Part shown: positions 26,015 through 36,195 of the stretch, piece after piece
Layout of the letters: each line of letters opens with the position of its first letter
How positions within the stretch are numbered: the first letter of the stretch is position 1
Source: Neorhizobium sp. NCHU2750
GTDB lineage: Bacteria; Pseudomonadota; Alphaproteobacteria; Rhizobiales; Rhizobiaceae
DNA: 64,000 nt
Assembly (NCBI RefSeq): GCF_003597675.1
Contig: NZ_CP030827.1
Coordinates: 4,034,501 to 4,098,500 of the forward strand
Direction of reading: 5' to 3'
Position numbers and translations under genes: made by a program
Notes under the pieces: model-generated
What the model was told of the DNA's origin: nothing
What the model saw: the letters and a program-made list of their open reading frames with translations, nothing else
Databases searched by the model: none

Positions 26015-27072
26015 GCACGCATAAGCCGATCCGGGTTCTCGTCGCAGGTCTGGGCAATATGGGCCGCAGCCATGCGCTCGCCTATCACAACGATCCGGGC
26101 TTCGAGATCGTCGGCTTGGTCAATCGCTCTGCGCCCAAGCTCGATCCGGCATTGTCCGGCTACGAGATCCATCCGGACTTCCTCACCGCACTGGCGCAAC
26201 TGAAGCCGGATCTCTGCGCCATCTGTACCTATTCCGACAGCCATGCGGATTACGCCATTGCCGCTTTCGAGGCCGGCTGCCACGTCTTCGTCGAAAAGCC
26301 TCTGGCAACTACGGTCGCCGATGCCGAACGGGTCGTGGCAGCCGCGAAGGCCGCGGGCAAAAAGCTGGTGATCGGCTATATCCTGCGTCATCATCCCTCC
26401 TGGGTGCGGCTGATCGAGGAAGCGCGAAGGCTCGGGCCGCCCTATGTCTTTCGCATGAATTTGAACCAGCAGTCCTCCGGACCCACCTGGGACGTGCACA
26501 AGGCGCTGATGCAGACGACCCCGCCGATCGTCGACTGCGGCGTCCATTATGTCGACGTCATGTGCCAGATCACCGATGCCAGGCCGGTCGAAGTGCGCGG
26601 CATGGGCCTGCGCCTCTCCGACGAGATCGCCCCGGACATGTATAACTACGGCCATCTTCAGGTGATCTTCGACGATCGCTCTGTCGGCTGGTACGAGGCC
26701 GGCTGGGGGCCGATGATCTCGGAAACCGCCTTCTTCGTGAAGGACGTGATGTCGCCGAAAGGCTCCGTCTCGATCGTCATGGATCCGAACGCGAAGTCCG
26801 ACGACATCGACACCCATACGAAGACATCGGTCATCCGCCTCCACAATGCCGAGACCGGACCGGACGGCATGTTCATCCATCCGGACAGGGACATGGCGAT
26901 GGTGGGCGAGCCCGGCCATCAGCAGCTCTGCGATCTGGAGCAGGCCTATATGCTGAGGGCGATCCGCGAGGATATCGATCTGACGCGCCACATGGACGAT
27001 GCTGTGCAATCGCTGAAAATCTGCCTGGCGGCGGATGAGAGCGCCCGCACCGGTAAACCGGTCCACCTTTGA
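26011..27072 (+). CDS. Gfo/Idh/MocA-family oxidoreductase
   Basis: The 353-residue cytoplasmic NAD(P)-dependent enzyme has the Rossmann motif [10 protein letters not shown] at 13-22, the family cofactor/catalytic motif VEKPLAT (Glu95-Lys96-Pro97), and a second-domain active-site region [14 protein letters not shown] with the conserved His. The family oxidises or epimerises sugars and cyclitols. Its position between the second permease (4-nt overlap) and the ATPase gene says it acts on the imported sugar or its derivative, but NagA, kinase and deaminase already account for GlcNAc breakdown, so its reaction is unassigned. Confidence 0.88.
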   Translation: MSTHKPIRVLVAGLGNMGRSHALAYHNDPGFEIVGLVNRSAPKLDPALSGYEIHPDFLTALAQLKPDLCAICTYSDSHADYAIAAFEAGCHVFVEKPLATTVADAERVVAAAKAAGKKLVIGYILRHHPSWVRLIEEARRLGPPYVFRMNLNQQSSGPTWDVHKALMQTTPPIVDCGVHYVDVMCQITDARPVEVRGMGLRLSDEIAPDMYNYGHLQVIFDDRSVGWYEAGWGPMISETAFFVKDVMSPKGSVSIVMDPNAKSDDIDTHTKTSVIRLHNAETGPDGMFIHPDRDMAMVGEPGHQQLCDLEQAYMLRAIREDIDLTRHMDDAVQSLKICLAADESARTGKPVHL

Positions 27073-27106
27073 AGGCCGGCCACGAGATTTAACAAGGAAG
27101 ACGCTT

Positions 27107-28108
27107 TTGGGTTCGCTGCAACTGACCTCCATCCGCAAGTCCTTCGGCGATCATGAAGTGCTGAAAGGCATCGATCTCGACGTCAAGGAAGGCGAGTTCG
27201 TCATCTTCGTCGGCCCGTCCGGCTGCGGCAAGTCCACGCTGCTTCGGGTCATTGCCGGGCTTGAGGATGCGACATCCGGTTCGATCCGCATCGACGGCAA
27301 GGAAGTGGCCACCGTGCCGCCGGCCAAGCGCGGCATCGCCATGGTCTTCCAGTCCTATGCGCTTTATCCGCACCTGACGGTCAAGGACAATATGGCGCTT
27401 GGCCTGAAACAGGCCGGCACCGACAAGGCCGAGATCGAGGAAAGGGTGACGAAGGCTTCGGCCATGCTGTCGCTTGAGCCTTATCTCGCCCGCCGCCCGT
27501 CAGAGCTTTCGGGCGGTCAGCGCCAGCGTGTCGCGATCGGCCGTGCTATCGTCCGTGAACCGAGCCTGTTTCTCTTCGACGAGCCGCTGTCGAACCTCGA
27601 TGCGGCCCTGCGCGTCCAGACAAGGCTGGAAATTGCCCGCCTGCATCGCCGCCTGAAGGCGACGATGATCTACGTCACCCATGACCAGGTCGAGGCGATG
27701 ACGCTGGCCGACAAGATCGTCGTGCTGAGCGCCGGCGCGATCGAACAGGTCGGCTCGCCCATGGAACTCTACAACAGGCCGGCCAATATCTTCGTCGCCG
27801 GCTTCATCGGTTCGCCGCAGATGAATTTCATTGCCGCAGAGAAGCTCGGTGAGAGCGGCTGCAAGACGATCGGCATCCGGCCCGAGCATATCGCCCTGTC
27901 GCGCGAGGCGGGCGACTGGAAGGGCAAGGTGGTGCATGCCGAACATCTGGGTGCCGATACCATCCTTTATCTCGAGACGGAAACGGCCGGCCTCGTCACG
28001 GTCCGTCTGTTCGGCGAGCATCGCTATGGCGCCGACGACGTGGTTTTCGCCACGCCGGACAAGGCCTCGATGCATCGCTTCGACGCCAACGACCAGGCGA
28101 TTCGCTAG
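27107..28108 (+). CDS. ABC sugar transporter ATP-binding protein (MalK/UgpC-like)
   Basis: The 333-residue ATPase has Walker [10 protein letters not shown] at 36-44, signature LSGGQ at 134-138, Walker B LFLFDEP at 154-160, and a C-terminal TOBE/MalK-type regulatory domain (about 235-333, with IGIRPEHI). I place the start at a TTG at 27107, which has AAGGAAG 6 nt upstream and gives the normal [14 protein letters not shown] beginning; an ATG at 27035 lies inside the preceding gene. Last recognised gene of the rightward amino-sugar operon. Confidence 0.93.
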   Translation: MGSLQLTSIRKSFGDHEVLKGIDLDVKEGEFVIFVGPSGCGKSTLLRVIAGLEDATSGSIRIDGKEVATVPPAKRGIAMVFQSYALYPHLTVKDNMALGLKQAGTDKAEIEERVTKASAMLSLEPYLARRPSELSGGQRQRVAIGRAIVREPSLFLFDEPLSNLDAALRVQTRLEIARLHRRLKATMIYVTHDQVEAMTLADKIVVLSAGAIEQVGSPMELYNRPANIFVAGFIGSPQMNFIAAEKLGESGCKTIGIRPEHIALSREAGDWKGKVVHAEHLGADTILYLETETAGLVTVRLFGEHRYGADDVVFATPDKASMHRFDANDQAIR

Positions 28109-28215
28109 GTTTTCTGCATCGGCCACGCTGCCGAAGACGGCAGCTGCGACCATCGGACCGCGTCGACCGAAGAACCTTATGGCTTCCTCTGCGTTATCCT
28201 TGCAGAGGAAGCATC

Positions 28216-28455
28216 ATGGTTACGATAATAGCACTCATATCGATGGCAACCCTTTTCGCCGCACTGGCGGGCATCATCATCCACCAGAAGTCGCTGGCGC
28301 TCCGCGATCTCTATGACGAAGAGGTGGCATTGGGCGGCCAGGTGATCGCGGCAAGGCCCGTCACGCGCCGAAATGGCCGCTCGGCCACGGTCGGCATACG
28401 GAACACGGCAACGGCACGCCGCAAGCTCAATCATGCCTGTGGCCATCAGGCCTGA
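28216..28455 (+). CDS. Small hypothetical protein with one membrane segment
   Basis: A 79-residue frame with AGGAAG 5 nt before its ATG encodes an N-terminal hydrophobic helix (TIIALISMATLFAALAGIII) and a basic soluble tail rich in Arg, Ala and Thr. No family is recognised. The predicted topology is a single-span inner-membrane protein with the tail in the cytoplasm or periplasm. It could be an uncharacterised small protein or a chance frame; the ribosome site and helix favour the first. Confidence 0.45.
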   Translation: MVTIIALISMATLFAALAGIIIHQKSLALRDLYDEEVALGGQVIAARPVTRRNGRSATVGIRNTATARRKLNHACGHQA

Positions 28456-28493
28456 ATGCCCGGTCGGCAAATCGTAACTTCTGAGAAGAGGAT

Positions 28494-28569
<76 letters not shown>

Positions 28570-28676
28570 ATCAGGGTGGTCCGGTATATCCGGTCCTGGG
28601 AAACTCTGCGGCGGTGTTCGCTGCGGAGTGGCGGCTTATTACTTCGCCAATTTTGGAAGCGCAAGCCGAAAAATCA

Positions 28677-28711
28677 AACGTCCGGCAATTTTTCTGAAAT
28701 TGCCGGACGTT
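28677..28711 (-). terminator. Terminator of the FYDLN-protein gene
   Basis: A perfect inverted repeat with 15-nt arms (AACGTCCGGCAATTT and its complement) and a 5-nt loop lies 9 nt beyond the stop codon of the TIGR02300 gene, followed on the minus strand by TTTGATTTTT. Confidence 0.85.
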
Positions 28712-28719
28712 AGCGTCAA

Positions 28720-29112
28720 TTACTGTTCGTCGTCGTCGCCGCCAACGCCGATAATGCCGGTCATATCGTCGTCGTCTTCATCTTCCTGCTCCAGGAAGGT
28801 GTCATCTTCATCGTCGCCGATATCGACGTCTTCGTCATCACCCATGTCAGGAATGTCGTCGCCATTGTTGTCGCCGTCGGCATCTTCCAGGGATACGACT
28901 TCGACGTCCTGGCTCTCGCTGTCTACTTCCTTGACGTCGTCTTCGTCTTCCGCGGCCTCTTCCATCTTTATCGCGGCGCTGTTTTCAGCGAAGAAAGACA
29001 GCGGCCATGCCTTGCCCGTATAGGGGGAGACGACCGGGTCACGGTTCAGGTCGTAGAACTTCTTTCCGGTATCCGGGTCGGTACGTTTGGTTCCGAGTTC
29101 CGCTTTTGCCAC
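28720..29112 (-). CDS. TIGR02300 / FYDLN-acid family protein
   Basis: This 130-residue protein has the conserved N-terminal part KxELGTKRTDPDTGKKFYDLNR with the FYDLN motif at 19-23, then an extremely acidic Asp/Glu-rich tail, exactly the TIGR02300 (FYDLN_acid) family found across Alphaproteobacteria next to aroA. The N-terminal section resembles a small zinc-ribbon-like domain that has lost its cysteines in this copy. Function is unknown. It is divergent from aroA, with a 228-nt intergenic region between them. Confidence 0.9.
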   Translation of the reverse strand: MAKAELGTKRTDPDTGKKFYDLNRDPVVSPYTGKAWPLSFFAENSAAIKMEEAAEDEDDVKEVDSESQDVEVVSLEDADGDNNGDDIPDMGDDEDVDIGDDEDDTFLEQEDEDDDDMTGIIGVGGDDDEQ

Positions 29113-29331
29113 TGTTAAGCCTCATAAGCCGGCCGATCAGATCGGCGCGCCGCGTGTGCGGCGATGGATGAATGGGTGAAAAATCTAAGCCGGTCCCCAT
29201 AAGGCCAACAGGTCTTGATGTCAAAGCCTAACTTTCCGGGCTTTCTTGGCCACACGCGGCCAACAAGCGGATGACCGGCAAAACGCTTTGTGATAACGAC
29301 GGCGCAAAATTCAGAAACGCTTGAGGAATAG

Positions 29332-30704
<1,373 letters not shown>

Positions 30705-30705
<1 letters not shown>

Positions 30706-31355
30706 TGGGCGTCGTCATCGCCATCGACGGACCGGCGGCAGCGGGCAAGGGCACGCTGTCGCGCCAGATTGCCGAGACCTACGGTTTTCACCACCTCGAT
30801 ACCGGCCTGACCTATCGCGCCACGGCAAAAGCGCTTCTCGACGCCGGCCTGCCGCTGGATGACGAGGCGGTCGCGGAAAAGATGGCGCGCGAGGTCGAAC
30901 TCGCGGGCCTCGATCGCGATATCCTCTCCGCCCACGCGATTGGCGAGGCGGCCTCGAAGATCGCCGTCATGCCCAGGGTGCGCCGCGCGCTCGTCGAAGC
31001 CCAGCAGGCTTTCTCGAAGAAAGCGCCGGGCACCGTTCTCGATGGCCGCGATATCGGTACCGTCGTCTGCCCCGATGCGCCGGTAAAGCTCTATGTCACG
31101 GCCTCTCCAGAAGTCCGGGCGAAGCGTCGTTATGACGAGATCGTCGGCAAGGGTGCCGAGGCGGATTATGCCGAAATCTTTGCCGACGTGAAGAAACGCG
31201 ACGAGCGTGACATGGGCCGCGCCGACAGCCCTTTGAGGCCCGCCGACGACGCGCACTTGCTTGATACGTCCAAAATGGGTATAGAGGCCGCGTTTCAGGC
31301 CGCAAAGTCTCTGATTGACCCGATCTTGATGAAGAATGGCCTGACAAGGAATTGA
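30705..31355 (+). CDS. cmk: Cytidylate kinase
   Basis: Cmk phosphorylates CMP and dCMP to the diphosphates. From the ATG at 30705 the protein has 216 residues with the P-loop GPAAAGKGT at 9-17, the CMP-binding [29 protein letters not shown] and the family motif [19 protein letters not shown] in the lid/C-terminal region (quoted in part: [13 protein letters not shown]). It overlaps the aroA stop by one base and precedes rpsA, the standard aroA-cmk-rpsA order. Confidence 0.96.
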
Positions 31356-31526
31356 TGGAGTGCCGGCCAACCGGCTTTTCGTCCGCAAAGATCCCGCAGT
31401 TCAGTCCCAGCGCCGGATAGCCTCCCACGGTATGACCGATTGAGAGAGGCGGGCCTGGACTTCGGGCGTGTTTAACACGAACCACCGGCGCATATGTGTC
31501 CGATCCGGGCACGATCAGGAGATTTC
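31356..31526 (+). promoter_or_regulatory. rpsA 5' leader region (171 nt)
   Basis: Between cmk and rpsA lies a 171-nt stretch with no supportable gene. It has short complementary segments (GCCTC near 31419 with GAGGC near 31456) and ends in a CAGGAGATTTC ribosome site. Long leaders before rpsA often carry autoregulatory structure for S1, but I see no recognised motif here. Confidence 0.3.
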
Positions 31527-33233
31527 ATGGCAGTAACTAACCCCACGCGCGAGGACTTTGCAGCCCTCCTCGAGGAATCCTTCGCCTCCAACGATCTGGC
31601 AGAAGGCTACGTTACCAAAGGTCTGGTAACGGCAATCGAAAAGGACATGGCAGTTGTCGACGTCGGCCTCAAGGTCGAAGGTCGCATCGCGCTTAAGGAA
31701 TTCGGTGCCAAGGGCAAGGACGGTTCGCTGAAGGTCGGCGACGAAGTCGAAGTCTATGTCGAGCGCATTGAAAACGCTCTCGGCGAAGCCGTTCTGTCGC
31801 GCGAAAAGGCTCGTCGCGAAGAAAGCTGGGTCAAGCTCGAAGCCAAGTTCGAAGCTGGCGAGCGCGTTGAAGGCGTTATCTTCAACCAGGTCAAGGGTGG
31901 CTTCACCGTCGATCTCGACGGCGCCGTTGCCTTCCTGCCGCGTTCGCAGGTCGACATCCGTCCGATCCGCGACGTTACCCCGCTCATGCACAACCCGCAG
32001 CCCTTCGAAATCCTCAAGATGGACAAGCGTCGCGGCAACATCGTTGTTTCGCGCCGTACGGTTCTCGAAGAGTCGCGTGCCGAGCAGCGTTCTGAAATCG
32101 TTCAGAACCTCGAAGAAGGCCAGGTTGTTGACGGCGTCGTCAAGAACATCACCGATTACGGTGCGTTCGTTGACCTCGGCGGCATCGACGGCCTGCTGCA
32201 CGTCACCGACATGGCATGGCGCCGTGTGAACCATCCGTCGGAAATCCTGTCCATTGGCCAGCAGGTCAAGGTTCAGATCATCCGCATCAACCAGGAAACC
32301 CACCGCATCTCGCTCGGCATGAAGCAGCTCGAGTCGGATCCGTGGGATGGCATTGCGGCCAAGTACCCGATCGGCAAGAAGATCTCCGGTACCGTCACCA
32401 ACATCACCGACTACGGTGCATTCGTAGAGCTGGAGCCGGGCATCGAAGGCCTGATCCACATCTCCGAAATGTCCTGGACCAAGAAGAACGTACACCCCGG
32501 CAAGATCCTGTCCACGAGCCAGGAAGTCGACGTCGTCGTTCTCGAAGTCGATCCGTCCAAGCGCCGTATCTCGCTCGGCCTCAAGCAGACGCTGGAAAAC
32601 CCGTGGCAGGCATTCGCCTACTCGCATCCGGCTGGCACTGAAGTCGAAGGCGAAGTCAAGAACAAGACCGAATTCGGTCTGTTCATCGGCCTCGAAGGCG
32701 ATGTCGACGGCATGGTTCACCTGTCCGATCTGGACTGGAACCGTCCGGGCGAGCAGGTCATCGAAGAGTACAACAAGGGCGACGTCGTCAAGGCTGTCGT
32801 TCTCGATGTTGACGTCGAGAAGGAGCGTATCTCCCTCGGCATCAAGCAGCTCGGCAAGGACGCCGTTGGTGATGCAGCCGCTTCCGGCGACTTGCGCAAG
32901 AACGCTGTCGTTTCGGCTGAAGTCATCGCCGTCAACGACGGTGGCATCGAAGTGAAGCTCGTCAACCACGAAGACCTCGTGTCCTTCATCCGCCGCAACG
33001 ACCTGGCACGCGATCGTGACGATCAGCGTCCGGAGCGTTTCTCGGTTGGTCAGGTCGTCGACGCCCGCGTCGTCAACTTCTCCAAGAAGGACCGCAAGGT
33101 CATGCTTTCGATCAAGGCGCTCGAAATCGCCGAAGAGAAGGAAGCAGTTGCTCAGTTCGGTTCGTCTGACTCGGGCGCTTCGCTCGGCGACATCCTGGGC
33201 GCAGCCCTGAAGAACCGCGGCAACAACGAGTAA
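31527..33233 (+). CDS. rpsA: 30S ribosomal protein S1
   Basis: S1 binds mRNA leaders and brings them to the 30S subunit. The 568-residue protein contains six S1/OB-fold repeats, visible as repeated GxVxxITDYGAFVDLGGIDGLLHxTDMxW and KRRISLGLKQ patterns at about 33-100, 118-183, 204-272, 289-359, 376-446 and 463-532. The ATG at 31527 with AGGAG 6 nt upstream is chosen over an in-frame ATG at 31494. Codon use is that of a highly expressed gene. A terminator follows at 33258-33289. Confidence 0.97.
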   Translation: MAVTNPTREDFAALLEESFASNDLAEGYVTKGLVTAIEKDMAVVDVGLKVEGRIALKEFGAKGKDGSLKVGDEVEVYVERIENALGEAVLSREKARREESWVKLEAKFEAGERVEGVIFNQVKGGFTVDLDGAVAFLPRSQVDIRPIRDVTPLMHNPQPFEILKMDKRRGNIVVSRRTVLEESRAEQRSEIVQNLEEGQVVDGVVKNITDYGAFVDLGGIDGLLHVTDMAWRRVNHPSEILSIGQQVKVQIIRINQETHRISLGMKQLESDPWDGIAAKYPIGKKISGTVTNITDYGAFVELEPGIEGLIHISEMSWTKKNVHPGKILSTSQEVDVVVLEVDPSKRRISLGLKQTLENPWQAFAYSHPAGTEVEGEVKNKTEFGLFIGLEGDVDGMVHLSDLDWNRPGEQVIEEYNKGDVVKAVVLDVDVEKERISLGIKQLGKDAVGDAAASGDLRKNAVVSAEVIAVNDGGIEVKLVNHEDLVSFIRRNDLARDRDDQRPERFSVGQVVDARVVNFSKKDRKVMLSIKALEIAEEKEAVAQFGSSDSGASLGDILGAALKNRGNNE

Positions 33234-35200
33234 TCGTCGTTACCTGAACGTTTGAAGGCCGCCGGACCGAGAGGTTCGGCGGCTTTTTTCATGTCCGCCA
33301 GATGCTGCCGGCTACCGGTATCTTCACCCCGGGAATCGGTCCAGCCGGCCATGCGCCAATAGAGATCGCCAGCGCTTGCCTCGGCCGGGTCCTTCCCGAT
33401 GCTGGCTTCGGCGGCGGTATAACCGGCGGCCTTTTCTGCCGCGGTCATCCTGTCGCGAACGATCTCCTCTTCGGCAGCATCCTCCTGCGCCTGCTCTTCT
33501 GCCCCGCTATCGTCGCTCTCACCCTGGAAGGCCTCCTGCTGCGCCGACGAATCCTGTTCCTCGTCCTCGATGGCAGACACCGGAGGGGTCTTGCGCTCTC
33601 GCCGCTTCGGCTCTTCTTCGCCGGGAGGATAGGCGGCCACATAGGGCCAGGGCGGGCTTTCTCGGAGCGGGGCCTGCAAGGTGGCGGATGCCGCCGCCAG
33701 TGATTGCTCGCTGACATTGCGCGGCGCGGCTGAGCTATTCGCCATGCGCACGTCGTCGGCTGCATCGTCTGTCACGGCAGAATTGGCTGCGAGCTGCTGG
33801 GCTGGTGACGAGGTCGCCTCTCGCGTGATCGGAATGCCCGCAGTCTGCTGCTGATCTATCGCCTCCCCAGCCACAGCCTGCTGGCCGGACGCGGCAGCTA
33901 TTGCGGCGGGGGAGGGCACGTCCATATTGTCGGCTATGGCCGCGGCCCAGGTCGCCAGTTTGGCCACTGCTTGATCGGAAAGCGATGTCCATAGACGAGC
34001 CGGAACCGGCATGTCGTCTCCATCGTCTCCGTAAGCCTGCAGCAGCAGAGCCGCCTCCTGAAGCTTGAGCGCGTCCTTCAGTTCCGTCCCGTCGCCGTCT
34101 GCCGCCGCCTGCCGCAGATATGCGGCATCCGTCGCTGCAACCGCCGATGTGAGGACGGGTATCGGCACATGGCTTGCCTCGGCTTGGGAGGCGGCGGCCG
34201 CAGGCATGGTGGGCTGGGAGGGAGAAGGGTGCGCATCGGCCTGAGCCGGGCCTGGCATGGCTGGGCCGGATGGCTTGGCGTCGGCCATCTGCCCGGCGAC
34301 GGCCGGCTTCTCTGCCGGGGATGCGGATGGTGCCGGCGCCGACGCGGATGCTGTTGCCGGCTGATTTGTGGAGCCGTCGCCAGCTTTCGCCGACATGGCA
34401 GGGCGATCAGCGCCCGTCGCGGCTGGCTGTTGCTGCGCGCCCGCTGTGCGGCCCGCACCTGCGGCGTCAGCTTCGGCATTATCCGAACCGATTGCGCTCG
34501 CAATCCCGTCAGGTGTGTCGGTGGCCGCGCCGCCGTCGGCAATTGCCGGGCTTCCGGCAATCACGGCTGTTCCGGTGCCTGTTGGGGCTCCACCAGCCTG
34601 GTTCGGACCGCCGCCCGTCGCCGTTGCGCCGGCAGCACTGCCATTGACAGGCGGACGGCTGTCATTGGCTGCCGGAGGAGGTTCGCTACCGTCGTTTTGC
34701 TGGTAGGAACTGACGACGGCGTTCGCTGCCGGATCCTGCTCCGCACTGCTCGCCATTTCGATATAGACGGCAAGCCGCGCCGCGGCAGCCCCGGTGGGCT
34801 CGCGCAAGACTTCCGCCAGAATGCGCAGTGAGATCCCCTGGACGATCTGGTTCAGCAGTCGCTCGATATTCGCCACCTCGGCGGGTTTCAGCACCTGGAC
34901 AGCGTTGAACAGCCGGCTCGTATAATCGGCGAGCGTCTCGCCGTCCTGTCTCGGCGTCTTGAGCAGCTTTCCGATCGTTTCAGCGAAAACGGATGATCCC
35001 TGGGCGAGCTTGAGCTGGGCGGAAAGCGACATGGCGTCCGACCGGGCGCTGGAAATGGCACTGGCCTTTTCCGGATCTGACTGTTGTGTGCCGGAAGCCA
35101 CGTCGACACGCGGGCGGGTGGCCGCGACCTGCGACTGGCTTTGGAAATCGATATTTGAGCTCAGCGCGGCTTGAACGGGTGGCAGCATCGCCTGTTCCAT
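33152..35200 (-). CDS. Large Ala/Pro/Asp-rich protein of unknown function
   Basis: This 682-residue frame (ATG at 35200; ATG at 35188 is also possible) has a short predicted globular N part (about 40-160, with TLADYTSRLFNAVQVLKPAE and NIERLLNQIVQG), a very long low-complexity Ala/Pro/Gly/Asp linker (about 170-330), a second helical section (about 360-430) and an acidic Gln/Glu-rich part before a compact end (AGDLYWRMAGWTDSRGE). I do not recognise the family. The last 82 nt overlap the 3' end of rpsA on the other strand, and the frame reads through the rpsA terminator. High G+C and long antisense openness mean some of the frame could be non-coding, but the length and codon pattern support a gene. 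Confidence 0.7.
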   Translation of the reverse strand: MEQAMLPPVQAALSSNIDFQSQSQVAATRPRVDVASGTQQSDPEKASAISSARSDAMSLSAQLKLAQGSSVFAETIGKLLKTPRQDGETLADYTSRLFNAVQVLKPAEVANIERLLNQIVQGISLRILAEVLREPTGAAAARLAVYIEMASSAEQDPAANAVVSSYQQNDGSEPPPAANDSRPPVNGSAAGATATGGGPNQAGGAPTGTGTAVIAGSPAIADGGAATDTPDGIASAIGSDNAEADAAGAGRTAGAQQQPAATGADRPAMSAKAGDGSTNQPATASASAPAPSASPAEKPAVAGQMADAKPSGPAMPGPAQADAHPSPSQPTMPAAAASQAEASHVPIPVLTSAVAATDAAYLRQAAADGDGTELKDALKLQEAALLLQAYGDDGDDMPVPARLWTSLSDQAVAKLATWAAAIADNMDVPSPAAIAAASGQQAVAGEAIDQQQTAGIPITREATSSPAQQLAANSAVTDDAADDVRMANSSAAPRNVSEQSLAAASATLQAPLRESPPWPYVAAYPPGEEEPKRRERKTPPVSAIEDEEQDSSAQQEAFQGESDDSGAEEQAQEDAAEEEIVRDRMTAAEKAAGYTAAEASIGKDPAEASAGDLYWRMAGWTDSRGEDTGSRQHLADMKKAAEPLGPAAFKRSGNDDYSLLPRFFRAAPRMSPSEAPESDEPN
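33258..33289 (+). terminator. rpsA Rho-independent terminator
   Basis: The hairpin arms GCCGCCGGACC and GGTTCGGCGGC (one wobble pair) enclose GAGA and are followed by TTTTTT. The element lies inside the antisense 3' coding part of the neighbouring minus-strand gene. Confidence 0.9.
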
Positions 35201-35388
35201 CTGTTGTCTGCGACGGTGGACAGTACGGCCAGGTTGAACGCAACGCGAAAGGCTGCGGCCACAACGCCTCATGGCGCGATGATGCCGATTGATGAATGCT
35301 AGTTGGAAATGGTTAACGGCTGGCTAACTATCGTTAAGGTAGTTTTAAGCCGGAGGCCTTGCGGCCGCTGAAGCGGGGCGGCTTCGTT

Positions 35389-36012
35389 TCAGCTATGGGC
35401 AAAAATGTCTGTTTCGTCCCAGCCGAGCAGGTCCAGCTTGGCACGGGTCGGCAGGAATTCGAAACAGGCCGCGGCCAGCTCGGCGCGCCCATCGCGCTCC
35501 AGCCGCATCGTCAGTTTGTCCCGCAAGGCATGCAAATGAAGCACGTCTGATGCCGCATATTCCAGCTGTGCCTGGGAAAGTGTCGCGGCTGCCCAGTCGG
35601 TTTGCTGCTGTGCCTTCGAAATATCGACCTCCAGCAACTCGCGGAGGTTATCCTTGAGCCCATGCCGGTCGGTATAGGTTCGCGTCAGGCGTGAGGCGAT
35701 CTTGGTGCAGAACACGGGTGTCGTCGTCACGCCGAAGGTGTAGAACAGCACGGCAATGTCGAAACGCCCGTAATGAAATATCTTTTGGCGCGAAGGGTCG
35801 CAGAGGATCCCGACCAGATTGGGTGCCTGTTTCTGCCCGGCGGCAATGCGGATGACGTCCGCCGTGCCGTCTCCGGGAGACAGTTGCACGACGCAGAGCC
35901 TGTCGCGGCGCGGCACCAGCCCCAGCGTTTCGGTATCGATGGCGATTGCGTCGCTGTAGCGGGCGGCATCTTCCGCAGAAATATCCCCTTCATGGTAGCG
36001 TATCACGGCCAT
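35389..36012 (-). CDS. rnd: Short ribonuclease D (DEDDy 3'-5' exonuclease)
   Basis: The 207-residue protein is the exonuclease domain of RNase D without HRDC domains, the common short form in Alphaproteobacteria. The DEDDy residues are visible: Asp26 and Glu28 in AIDTETLG, Asp85 in FHYGRFD, and Tyr152 and Asp156 in EYAASDV. It trims 3' ends of tRNA and other stable RNAs in the cytoplasm. The start at 36012 matches family length and has GGGGAAGG upstream; a longer frame from 36042 adds 10 residues. The gene is single; the three-hairpin small RNA is divergent from it. Confidence 0.9.
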   Translation of the reverse strand: MAVIRYHEGDISAEDAARYSDAIAIDTETLGLVPRRDRLCVVQLSPGDGTADVIRIAAGQKQAPNLVGILCDPSRQKIFHYGRFDIAVLFYTFGVTTTPVFCTKIASRLTRTYTDRHGLKDNLRELLEVDISKAQQQTDWAAATLSQAQLEYAASDVLHLHALRDKLTMRLERDGRAELAAACFEFLPTRAKLDLLGWDETDIFAHS

Positions 36013-36132
36013 GGATGCCTTCCCCGATCTCACGTTTCGCAATCGCTATAACGCGGCTTGCCTGGTTGCGATACGCTTATGATGAAACAAGTGCCATCAC
36101 GATAGCGAGCAAATGCTCAGCCTTGCACATAA

Positions 36133-36149
36133 TGCATTGCTGCAATGCA
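36133..36149. promoter_or_regulatory. 17-bp perfect palindrome upstream of the small-RNA promoter
   Basis: TGCATTG-CTG-CAATGCA has 7-bp perfect arms and a 3-bp spacer. It ends 10 bp upstream of the proposed -35 box (36160-36165) of the three-hairpin RNA, the usual place for an activator or repressor site. The binding protein is unknown. Confidence 0.4.
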
Positions 36150-36159
36150 CCGAGCCGGC

Positions 36160-36189
36160 TTGGCGAAACCGGTACGGTCGGCTTATAAG
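36160..36189 (+). promoter_or_regulatory. Probable sigma-70-type promoter of the three-hairpin small RNA
   Basis: TTGGCG at 36160-36165 and TATAAG at 36184-36189 (or TTATAA at 36183-36188) are spaced 17-18 bp, placing the transcription start near 36196, just before the first hairpin. Confidence 0.5.
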
Positions 36190-36195
36190 CTTGTT

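Noticed and set aside
10577..28108. Possible horizontally acquired island covering tct and amino-sugar genes
   Set aside because: No integrase, tRNA-adjacent repeat or base-composition break is visible; tRNA-Ala at 28494 has no duplicated 3' end nearby.
28127..28144. Hairpin GCTGCCG-AAGA-CGGCAGC after the ABC ATPase gene as a terminator
   Set aside because: The stem is good but there is no T tract, so it is not listed as a terminator.
31515..32969. 484-codon minus-strand frame over rpsA
   Set aside because: Antisense to the highly conserved rpsA, with no family resemblance; a codon-bias shadow.
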